From NCBI GenBank assembly GCA_036346255.1, contig CM070625.1:19863488-19927487 (forward strand): DNA of 64,000 nucleotides, given 5' to 3'. The notes under the pieces were generated by a model, which saw nothing but the letters and a program-made list of their open reading frames with translations, made no database searches and was not told the origin of the DNA. Source of the DNA: Ampelocalamus luodianensis. Its lineage: Eukaryota > Streptophyta > Magnoliopsida > Poales > Poaceae. Both the position numbers and the translations under genes were made by a program. Positions 11,947-21,032 of this stretch are shown here, one piece after another; the stretch's first letter is position 1; every line of letters starts with the position of its first letter.

Positions 11947-14900
11947 TGTTGTTTGGATTGCGGCCAAGCCAAATTTTGGTGAGCAATTTCCCCACCCTCG
12001 GATTGTCCACGTGTGACATTGGATTTCATTTGTGTTACCAAATTTTTATTGGCATTACCAAATATTGGTAACAAAAGAAATGATAGCTAATTTTTATTGG
12101 CGTTACCAAAATTTGGTTTGGTTCACGTTGGTAGCAAACAAAACATGCCGTGTTCATACGAACGGCTAGCTAAAACATGGCATCCGCCATAGGTCAGTGT
12201 AACATTTTATCCTGTTTCGATAGAGAAAAACATAAATAAGCATGGATTTGGCTCAGAGCCAGCACATGACCTACAAAATGTTTTCGGCTACGGCATGCAA
12301 ATAATGAAGAGAAATACAAAGCCAGGGTCAATCGATGGCAAGGCAGCAAGCCAACAACAGCCGAAACGCCCACTCCACGATGCCTCCCTTCCCAGGCGGC
12401 TTAAAGTACATGGTCTACATGTTCCCACCCCAACCTTGTTTTGGAGCGCTCCCTCCACCCGCACCCCAAACTTAGCCTCCAACTCCTCCTCCCGCCCGCC
12501 AAATTTAGCCTCCAACACCTCCTCCCACCCGCCAAACTTAGCCTCTAGCTCCTCCTCCCACCCGTCACCCTTCCTCCCCCTCTCCTTCCTCCATCCCTCT
12601 CTCTGGGAAGGCCCTTGGATCCCTCTCCTTCCTCCATCCCCCCTCTCCGGGAAGGCCCTTGGATCCCTCTCCAAGGCCTTCTCCCACGCTGCGTTGCCAT
12701 CAATCTCCCCTCCACCTATTCGCTGGAGCAATAGTCGTCCTGGCCCCTCCCTCTCTCCTCCTCCGCCGCTGTATCATTTGGGCAGTTCGATCGAGGGATA
12801 GTCGATCAGGTGCACATGCAGGTTGGTGCAATGGCGTCGCATGAGGTCGATGCAGCACAACGGAGCTGAGAGGTGCGAAGATGGTCGGTGCGCGGTGATA
12901 GCGGCAACATCTCCGGTCTGTACGTGTGTCTTGGCGTTCTTAGCCAGAGTCGTTGCCCCCCCACAAGGTCACAACCACGGGGAGGCGGGGAGGAAACCGG
13001 AAGATGAGCTGCTTTCCGTGTTTCGGCAGCGGAAAGAGGAGCAATGCACATGCTGACACGGGGCACGATGAGCCGACGTCGATGCAGCATGCGTCTTCCA
13101 TGACGCCACCCCCAGCGGTGTACCCACCTGCGACGCTCGCCCCGGAGCCCACGCCTACCTCCATGATGCCACCGAGGCAAGTGCTCGACGCGAGGCAGCC
13201 CGGTGAGTGAGAGCCTTTGCTTTGGTTTCTTTATTTTGTAACGCTGAAAAAAATATTGCAACCTAGGACGCCTTCCGGTGAAGACTTAATGCTGAATGAA
13301 ATTGAGTTTGCAATGCAGGCAATCATGACCACAACCCCTCGACCGAGGACGCGTCGTTGCGACTAGCCATCGCGGTGCCAGCGTTCGCGTTCCGCGAGCT
13401 CGCGGCGGCCACCGACCACTTCACACCGTACAACCTCGTAGGAGAAGGCGGCTTCTTCAGGGTCTACAAGGGGAAGCTAGAAAAGAATGGCCAGGTAAAC
13501 ACCCAAATATCACATCTTCGCGTGTGTGTATATGTGTGTTTCTTGCGCGATCAAGTCTGAACAAAGGAAATATGGTTCGGTTATGTGTGCATCAGACTGT
13601 GGCCATCAAGCAGCTGGACAGACATGGGTTCCAAGGCAACAAGGAGTTCCTGACCGAGGTCTCCAAGCTTAGCCGGCTTCACCACGAGAACCTCGTCGAC
13701 ATCATCGGCTACTGCGCCGACGGCGACCAACGGCTTCTCGTGTACGAGTCCATGTCCTCCGACACATTGGAAGATCACTTGCTTGGTACATCACGTGTCT
13801 CACTTTTGCACACACACACACACACACTTGAATATCTTTCCATGATTTACCACTTGCAAGTTGCCATGCCAACGGATTGTTCATTGTTGTGTGATAGATT
13901 TGTCGCCCAGCACGAAGCCGATAGACTGGTGCACAAGGATGAAGGTGGCCTACGGTGCAGCACAGGGACTGGAGTACCTGCACGAGAAGGCGAACCCGCC
14001 GGTGGTGTACGGGGACTTCAAGGCCTCAAACATCCTGCTTGACGCAAGCTTCACGCCCAAGCTATCGGACTTCGGGCTCGCGCAGCTCGGGCATGCAGGG
14101 GGCAACACACCGGTGTCGTCCCCAATGATGGGCTCATTCGGGTGCTATGCGCCAGAGTATGATCGCGGTGGGCAGGTCACCATGAAGTCCGACGTGTACA
14201 GTTTCGGGGTGGTCCTGCTGCAGGTCATCTCCGGGAGGAGGGCCGTCGACACTAGCAAGCCTGTGGAGGAGCAGAACGTCGTCACTTGGGTAAGTTGCCA
14301 ATGACATTAACCAATGTTGTTAATCCTGTGATGATTATAGCTGAGTTATTTCTGCCAAATTTGTTGCCAAAACATTGGGTGTGTTTGAACTTATGTTATA
14401 TACTTTGTTGTACTTCTCAACAATTTGTCTTTTTTGCTAGGCGATAGCTTAAATGTCAATATTAATTTTCTAAGGTTTTGCACTCCACGTTGCATATTTG
14501 CAGGCCATGCCAATGTTTAAAGACCAAAAGAGATATCATGAGCTAGTTGACCCGCTTATAAAAGGGGAGTACCCAGCCAAAGCATTAAACCAAGTGGTTG
14601 CCATGGCTGCGATGTGCTTGCAAGAAGAGGACTCAGTGCGACCATTGATGGCCGATGTTGTCATGACGCTAGGATTCCTTACTGCGATGCCACCGGAACC
14701 ACCCAGTGTCAATGTTCCATCTACCTCCCCAACGCCAAAACAAGATGAAGAATCGAATAACTCTGATACGTCGTCGTCTTCTTCGGATGATGATGATGAC
14801 AATGAAGAGGAGGGCGCCGAGGAGCAATAATAAGGATAATTGTTGTGCTTGAAAATTTAATGTAAAAAAAATGAAGACCAAATGGTTTGATGTGTAAGGG

Positions 14901-15035
14901 GTTCTATACATGAATTCTGAGAGGTCGTGGCAATGTAAATTGGGATGAGGCTTTAGCACATAATGTTTTTGTTGTGATAATAAGACATGTTATCTGTGAA
15001 TTTATGAATTGCACACACTAATCAATCGGCTTTAT
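11947..15035. repeat. Tandem segmental duplication, copy 2 (about 3.1 kb)
   Basis: Direct-orientation partner of 7862-10885, starting with tgttgtttggattg at 11947 and fading after the tatgaattgcac block near 15010. It adds a CA dinucleotide run in the third intron near 13806-13826. Confidence 0.85.
13004..14830 (+). CDS. Receptor-like cytoplasmic kinase, RLCK-VII/PBS1-like, tandem copy 2
   Basis: Exons 13004-13202, 13319-13494, 13596-13785, 13898-14289 and 14504-14830 have exactly the same lengths as those of the upstream copy (199, 176, 190, 392 and 327 nt), again giving 427 residues. The amino-terminal MSCFPCF anchor, VAIK lysine, DFG and acidic tail are kept. It shares the unusual GEGGFFRV glycine loop and YGDFKASN catalytic loop, so both changes predate the duplication. 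Unlike copy 1 it keeps SFGVV and has GCYAPEY, which is nearer the family consensus. It is probably a plasma-membrane-associated signalling kinase or a weak kinase. The frame is open throughout with canonical splice sites. Confidence 0.92.
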
Positions 15036-15484
15036 ATTCTAATCAATCCAAAAGCTCTGATGGTGGCGACTTGGTTAGATCTAACCAGAGGTGGGTTGTT
15101 GGATATCATGAGTGGAGGGTCGTCGCCTCACCGAGGTTCATTGGTGGATGCTCATGATAGAGACACGTATAAGCAACGAGTGGTTAGGGGTGGAAGTAGC
15201 TGGGGGAAAAGGAAGGTGGGCTGAATCATGAGCGTCCGAGCCAAATGTCTAGATCTTAAGGGTGGGCCATGGGCAGTTTGAGCGAACACACGGGCCATAG
15301 CCTGGATGGAGTGTCCGATGGTATCAGACGTTTGCTGCATAGCAATACCTTTTTTCGAATTGATATGTGAATATGTTGTTCACTTGTTTGGGCATTGGAA
15401 GGATAGTATCCACCGCTCCAAGCAAATATAATTTTTTTAATAATATTAATTTAAAAGATAATTATAAAAATAAATAATTTTTTT
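14831..15484. other. Kinase 3' flank and intergenic DNA, no gene
   Basis: After the duplication ends near 15035 the sequence is spacer with short spurious frames only. An AT-rich run at 15425-15484 leads into the palindromic element. Confidence 0.5.
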
Positions 15485-15662
15485 TTACAAAATAGGCCAC
15501 TATCACCATTCCAATTAGCGACAGTATCCCTGTCACCAATTGGACTAGTAACAGGACAATTTCGCCATTCCAAATGGCGATAGGAACCTGTCGCCAGTTC
15601 AATTGGTGACAGAAACATGTTGCCATTTGGAATGGCAAAATGGCCCTATATTTTTTTTATTT
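15485..15662. mobile_element. Compact palindromic element related to the 5328-6232 hairpin family
   Basis: About 180 bp bounded by ttttttttacaaaataggccacta and its near complement ggccctatatttttttt. The inside alternates copies of CGCCATTCCAAATGGCGATA-like and CCAATTGGTGACAG-like blocks, so the whole stretch can fold back on itself. The terminal and core blocks match those of the 905-bp element, but the long AT-rich arms are missing. Target duplications were not identified. Confidence 0.55.
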
Positions 15663-16289
15663 ACGTGTAGAGAATTTAGCGTAAATATTTAGTGTATTTC
15701 ATGAAGTTTTTTTTTGTAATACCTTCAAGTGTCCGCGTAGTTCAGAATCCAAAACTGGAGAAGATAACAAAATGTAAAGTAGAGAATACGAGATCAGCGA
15801 CGCAATTTGAACCCAAGTTCGACGGTGCAATAACACAAATAGTCCCATTTGGAGTAAAATGAAAAAATGGGTTTAGGGTTGCCATGCGCCCTGTTGTCTC
15901 GATTGTATTGGTCGTGGAACCAATTACTTCGGGAAAAGATTACGTAATATTTAATAATCAAAATATTTGTAAAAAGATATTTAAGTTTGAAAGACTTTAT
16001 AATTTAATTACGAATTACATGGCGCTCTGGTGTTGGCTACGTACATTAGAAACGTCAACATGAACGAATCAACAAACCAAAATACACCTACGATACATGT
16101 GCACCTTTTTGGAATCGAAAAAAAGGTTGATTGAAATAAAATCGATTAGTCCTAGCAACCCATTAGTTCATTTCTCTTGTCTCTAGACTGCCCCCGGTGG
16201 CGGCTAGTCTCGAAGTGAACCATGTTCTGCGAGATAGGCTAGATGATTAAATGATGTTAGGATAGCACAACGTATGACCAAATTAATAA
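15663..16289. other. Intergenic spacer, no gene
   Basis: AT-rich sequence without supported coding, RNA or transposon features. Confidence 0.45.
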
Positions 16290-16935
16290 TTATGATGCGA
16301 ATTGAACATAACTTATCTCTTTGATCTGGACTGCGCCCAGGCGATAGGGAGGACTAGGACGACCACTGGTCTCACTAGCAGAAGTCTTCCCCTTGTCTGT
16401 CGCGTGCTCAGCCCGGTCGTACTCAGGTTCCTGTTCAGGGGTCCTCCACCACCACCCTGCTTTCCTGAGCTCCTCCAGTGCATTTTCAATAGGGTTGGGT
16501 ACGAAAGGTTTCCAGCGTTCGAAGGTCTCAGCTTGTATCGCAAAGTTCAACATGTACTTCTACTCAATGAACGCCCCATCGTACATGTCTGGGCCATCGA
16601 TCCATTGAAAAAAGTTGCATCGCATCTCCGGCTGCCATTATGTGCAGATGTAGTTATGGATATGTGGATTAGAATATAAGATGTCAAAAATCTATGTGTG
16701 TGCAAGATTCACTTACAAGGATGTCCCCGCATGTGTAGTACGCCCGGGCGGTGGTCGCCGGGTGTGTGGACTGGATGGCCTTAGCCGGTTCTTCACACAC
16801 ACATTACAGGCATGGGAATTCCGGTGGTACTGGCGTATCATTCGTAGAACAATCCGGATAGGGTTTAGCCCTCTCGGCAAGCCACTTGGGCATTCGCAGC
16901 ATCTTCGCGTAGAAGTTCGTCGTTGAGTTCGACAT
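16290..16935 (-). pseudogene. GRF-type zinc-finger protein pseudogene
   Basis: On the minus strand, exon 1 (16935-16717) starts MSNSTTNFYAKMLRMPKWL and ends before a GTAAGT donor. Exon 2 (16631-16290) follows a GCAG acceptor in the same phase. Together they show a GRF-type zinc finger: CVCEEPAKAIQ in exon 1, AYYTCGDIL at its end, then CNFFQWIDGPDMYD in exon 2, matching the Cys-x-Cys...Tyr-x-Cys...Cys-x-Phe-Phe-x-Trp pattern. Two in-frame stops break it, a TAA just before CVCEEP and a TAG after GAFIE. The remaining frame continues for about 87 codons (MLNFAIQAETFERWKPF...). GRF fingers bind single-stranded or structured nucleic acid in other proteins. Plant genomes carry many uncharacterised copies. 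The TATA-like promoter now lies beyond the hAT-like insertion at 16985-18127. Confidence 0.7.
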
Positions 16936-16984
16936 CTCCTTCCTCTCTGGTGTGTGAACTAAGCTTTGGTGAAGTGTAGGGTAT

Positions 16985-18127
16985 TAGGGGTGAAAACGGA
17001 TCGGATAGTTTCCGACCGATCCGGACAAAAACGGATTCGGAAGATCCCGGATCGGATTTTTGTCGGATATTTTTCGGAACGGAAACGTTTTTTCCCCTGG
17101 AAACGAAAAACGGATTATCCGGATATCCGTAATTTTGGCCCACTTAGTCACTTAGAGAGTATTCCTTAGTCTTTACTCCTTAGCCCTTATCCTTAATGCA
17201 ATACTCCCTAGCCCTCGCCTCCCCGCCGGCAGCCACCTAGCCCGCGACCCGCCTCCGCCGGCCATCTCGCCTCGTCGCCCGTCCCTCGCCGGCTCCCCTG
17301 CGTTGCTGCGCCTTCATCGGCCCCAGCACCTCCGCAGCTCCCCCTCACCGGCCCAGCACATCCGCCCGCTCCCCCTGCCCTGAGGCCCTAACGGCCCCGC
17401 CCAAGGTAAGGATCTTGATTTTGTGAGGCAATGAATGGTGATTTGGTGAATGAATGGATTGAGCTCCTAGTGCTAGCTCCCTGTTGGCAGTGAATCAAAT
17501 AATCAATGTCCATCCAATGAGGCAATGAATCAATGGATTAAGCTCCTAGTGCTAGCTCCCTGTTGGCAGTGAATTAAAGAATCAATGGCCAATGAGGCAA
17601 TGAATCAATGGATTGAGCTCCTAGTGTTGGAGGATATGGATGAATGACCTTTTGATTGCCAAAGTGAATGACCTTTTGGATTCTTACATTATTGAATTGT
17701 GATGACCTAAGTGTGAACTACGTTTTATGTATGTGATGAACTAAGTTTTATGTATGTTGACTTGTGAGTTATGACTTATGAGCTAAATGTGGTACACTAA
17801 GTATTATGTTTGTGATGAACTAATTAATGCACCTTGCTAGTGCCAATGTTATGTGCGGTTGCTGAAAATATGAATAATTCATGAATATTTGCATCAAACA
17901 AACTAGTTATATGTTGTCGTTTATTTTCTGGCATGCAATTTAAGGGGTTTTCATGTTCCAAAAAAATATCCGTGATCGTACTCGCTTCGATTCGTATTCG
18001 CTCCGTATTCGTATTCGATATTATTCGCATCCGTATTTGTATCCGAGGTAGCCGTATTCGGGGGAAAATGTGAAAACAAATATGGCAGAGTCATTATCCG
18101 TCCATTTCCGATTCGTTTTCACCCCTA
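16985..18127. mobile_element. hAT-like DNA transposon with retained 5' leader, non-autonomous (1143 bp)
   Basis: Ends are TAGGGGTGAAAACGGATCGG and, from the other side, TAGGGGTGAAAACGAATCGG. Flanking 8-base sequences tagggtat (16977-16984) and ttgggtat (18128-18135) match at 7 of 8 bases. Many GGATA/TATCC-type motifs near each end resemble hAT subterminal repeats. Inside, 17200-17405 is a GC-rich stretch ending in CAAG-GTAAGG, which looks like a noncoding first exon and splice donor. It is followed by two and a half copies of a roughly 80-bp direct repeat at 17440-17635. No transposase domain is left, so this appears to be an internal-deletion derivative that kept the promoter end. Confidence 0.82.
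17440..17635. repeat. Short direct repeats inside the hAT-like element
   Basis: The block gagctcctagtgctagctc with flanking gaatcaatggatt is repeated at about 17460, 17540 and 17617, the last copy being partial. It lies downstream of the presumed noncoding exon of the element. Confidence 0.7.
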
Positions 18128-18186
18128 TTGGGTATGGTGGTATAGTGTTCTCTTCCAGCTCTCTTCTCCAGTTTTCTTCTCCCTCC

Positions 18187-18193
18187 TTTTATA
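18187..18193 (-). promoter_or_regulatory. TATA box of the GRF pseudogene, now displaced
   Basis: The minus strand reads TATAAAA here. Removing the 1143-bp element and one target-site copy would place it about 110 bp upstream of the start codon at 16935, a normal promoter distance. Inference from position only. Confidence 0.45.
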
Positions 18194-18195
18194 AG

Positions 18196-18380
18196 TGGTC
18201 TTTTCAGTCTGAAAAGGTAGCGTCGCAGTGTGTTGTCATCTCAGTCTACAAAAGTGGCAGCGTGTGGCATGACCGGGTGCGATCTTTATGGCTTGAAAAG
18301 GCGGGCGTGTCAAAGTACGGTCTTTTCGGTCTGAAATGGTAGCGTCGCAGTGTGCGGTCATCTCACTCTGCAAAAGTAAG
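18196..18380. repeat. Two direct repeats upstream of the GRF pseudogene promoter
   Basis: A block of about 58 bases beginning ggtcttttc and containing ggtagcgtcgcagtgtg occurs at 18198 and again at 18320, spaced by about 122 bases. It may be upstream promoter sequence of the displaced GRF gene. Confidence 0.6.
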
Positions 18381-18666
18381 GTGTAAAGGCTAGAAGCAGA
18401 GTGGTGTGGGGTGTCGCGATGGTGACTCCTTCACATAGTTACCTACACACGTAAGAAGAAATAGTATCGAAAAACGCGACTAGCATAATGTACGTTGTAC
18501 ATAAATTAATATTTACATGACATGACTAATATTGAAAAGAACAAATATGTACTCACAGGCCTTCTTGGGGCGTACCCCACGTGTGGCCCCCGGCCTTTGC
18601 CTGGGTGCGGTTGTGCGCGTTGGTGCGAGTACGTCAAAGGCTTTGGCCACTCTGCAATATATACAT

Positions 18667-18724
<58 letters not shown>

Positions 18725-19249
18725 AGGTATATATAGGTATGTTGCTATTTTCCTTATTTTAAAAGTGCCTCCAACATTTACAAAATATTTTACCGTGTAC
18801 AAATGAAAACAAAAAATAAGTTGACAATATTATGGTTCTGTACAAATGAAAATTTACAAAGCTTTCTTAGTATTTTATGGATGTATTCTAAATCATTCGA
18901 GTACTGCACTATAAATAATATATATACGATAAACTAAACTATATAGAACTAAAATGATGTACTACATCAAAATACAATACAACTAAAATTTTATAATCCA
19001 TTCAAATCCATGTCTCTATTTTTATTTGTTAACCTACCAGGTTTCAAATTTATGTATAAAATTGCAAAAAACATTTAATTGCAAAATGGGCGATTAGATC
19101 TGCTTCTCCCTTTCTCTCTCTAATCCGCTACGAACCGGCAGGGCTTCGCTACATTACTTCTCTCCTCTCCTTTTATTTCTTATCTCTTCTTTTTTTTTTC
19201 GGAATTAAAATGACTTTTCATCCAATTTTTGAGGTCTATATAGCTGTCC
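18381..19249. other. Intergenic DNA with an (AC/TA) microsatellite, no gene
   Basis: Contains a microsatellite of catac and then ta units at 18657-18741, followed by AT-rich spacer. The open frames across the microsatellite are artefacts of its repeat. Confidence 0.6.
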
Positions 19250-19470
19250 TCTGCCGTGAGTTCAACTGGTGATAGAAACCCGCAGGTTCCTATCGCCATT
19301 TGAAATGACGATTTGTACATTCTTCAAAACAAATTGCGAGTTGAAGTGACGATAGGTAGTTGAAGCGGCGACTGACAGTAAATGACATCCTTTCGCAATT
19401 TCAAATAGCGACAGGCTCTTGTTGGCATGTGAAATCACGACAGTGGCATATTTTTGTTAAAAAAACTTGA
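19250..19470. mobile_element. Degenerate member of the CGCCA...TGGCGACAGG palindrome family
   Basis: Repeated blocks such as AACTGGTGATAGAAACC, TATCGCCATTTGAAATG and CAAATAGCGACAGGC occur in alternating orientation, as in the elements at 5328 and 15485. Boundaries and target duplications are not clear, so this is a diverged copy identified by shared core motifs only. Confidence 0.4.
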
Positions 19471-19753
19471 CTATTTTTTTGTAATTATTTTTAAGTTAGT
19501 ATTATTTTTAAGAAAATCCAAGCAAGTATAAGGTTGTAAACACCTTTTCTTTTAAATGGTGCTTTGGAGGGATGATTCTTGAAATCTGAAACTCCCTCTA
19601 GTATTTTTGAATAGCTATCAGAAATTATGTTTTTAGATTTTACTAGACGACCAAGTTGCCGCCTAATGCAAAAGTCCGAAAAACTAAAAAATGAGCGCCT
19701 CATTTAACCAAATTTCATATCGGTCCCGCCAATTCACCGATCCGGGCCTCCCG

Positions 19754-19771
19754 CCACATCAGCGATCCGCG
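19754..19771 (+). promoter_or_regulatory. Plant histone promoter type I element (hexamer plus octamer)
   Basis: The sequence CCACATCAGCGATCCGCG matches the plant histone type I consensus CCACGTCANCGATCCGCG with one change (G to A in the hexamer half). It includes a perfect reverse octamer GATCCGCG at 19764-19771. These elements direct S-phase expression of plant H3 and H4 genes. It lies about 200 bp before the H4 start codon. Confidence 0.75.
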
Positions 19772-19965
19772 GCGTCTCCCCACGATCCCGATCTCACCCG
19801 TCCATTCCATCCGCATCGAACGGCAGGTACCCGCCCTCCCCCCACCTCTCGTCCCTTTTTAAACCGCTTCTCCCCTTCCCCCAAATCCCACTCCAAGCAC
19901 CGCCACCTCCTCTCCTCGAATTCCATTCTCTCCTCTCGCGTAGCTCGAAGAAGGGATCGGCAGCC

Positions 19966-20277
19966 ATGTCTGGACGCGGCAAGGGAGGGAAGGGGCTCGG
20001 CAAGGGCGGCGCGAAGCGCCACCGGAAGGTCCTGCGCGACAACATCCAGGGCATCACCAAGCCGGCGATCCGGCGGCTGGCGAGGAGGGGCGGCGTGAAG
20101 CGCATCTCCGGGCTCATCTACGAGGAGACCCGTGGCGTGCTCAAGATCTTCCTGGAGAACGTCATCCGCGACGCCGTCACCTACACCGAGCACGCCCGCC
20201 GCAAGACCGTCACCGCCATGGACGTCGTCTACGCGCTCAAGCGCCAGGGCCGCACCCTCTACGGCTTCGGCGGCTAA
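19966..20277 (+). CDS. H4: Histone H4
   Basis: A single uninterrupted exon encodes 103 residues starting [20 protein letters not shown] and ending GRTLYGFGG, the full length and sequence type of plant H4. The amino-terminal tail with the acetylatable lysines and the histone fold from about residue 25 are intact, with no internal stop. H4 pairs with H3 in the nucleosome core. The intronless, very GC-rich frame and the upstream octamer element fit a replication-dependent plant histone gene. Nothing unusual is seen in the protein. Confidence 0.99.
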
Positions 20278-21032
20278 GCCGGTCCTTTCCCCTTCGCCCT
20301 CGCCACCGCGAAACCGCCATGTCTTTGTTCACTTAGCATATTAGTCGTAGGTGGAACAATGTTGCTAGTATCTGTCTCGCGAAATCTGCACTAGGCGGCG
20401 ATATATGTAATTCAGATCTGGAATTCGAATCAAACATGTTTCGCTGTGCAAACAATTCGTCTTTCAGTTGTCCACCATTGTTTGTTTTTTTTGAGCTCTG
20501 ATTGATTGTGTGCAGATACTGAAATCCGAAAATGTCCTCGAGTGTGTTCAGAGCTGGGCCGAGACAGTGCTGGCCCATTAACTGCTTCAAGCCCACGGGC
20601 CCCCACACCAAATGGCTGTATCAGCAGTTGCCCACCAATCACCCATACGACACGATCCCTACAGCCGTCCGTCTCCGACTCGTTCGCCTCTCTCCTTCTG
20701 CCTCCGACGAACTCGGCGTCCCACCAAACCGCAACGCGACGCACCCAAAAAGGGTAGCCAAAAAATTCCTTCCCCTTTTCCTTCTGCTTCCCTCATCTCC
20801 ACGCTTTCCGCATCCTCCCAATAGTTCGGTCCCCCACCCCCCGCGGCTTAACCACACGTACGATTCCTCCCTGAATCCCTTTGAATTCCCCGTGCCTTCG
20901 GTTTGTTCGTCGATTCTGCTCTTCCGACCGATCTCCGCTTCCCCGCGCTGCCTCGCTCCTCGAATAGGGCCACGCGGTGTGTGGTGTGGTGGTGGTTGAC
21001 TGGTCGTTAGGGTTCGAGCTCCGGAGGCTCCG
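20278..21032. other. H4 3' flank and 5' leader of the SAC3A-type gene
   Basis: The first half should hold the H4 3' untranslated region. The C-rich stretch from about 20750 to 21032 resembles a grass 5' leader for the next gene. Overlapping frames here (for example 20532-20999) lack any domain and are not reported as genes. Confidence 0.5.

Noticed and set aside
12288..12801. Overlapping Pro/Ser-rich and Gly/Glu-rich frames upstream of kinase copy 2
   Set aside because: They come from a C-rich leader with repeated ccaaacttagcctcc units. Neither frame has a domain, and the copy 1 counterpart does not preserve the same frame.
18522..18806. Frames encoding alternating Tyr, Ile, His and Thr
   Set aside because: Translation of the catac/ta microsatellite at 18657-18741.
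20532..20999. 155-codon plus frame between H4 and SAC3A
   Set aside because: Pro/Ser-rich translation of a C-rich leader, with no domain and no conserved start context.
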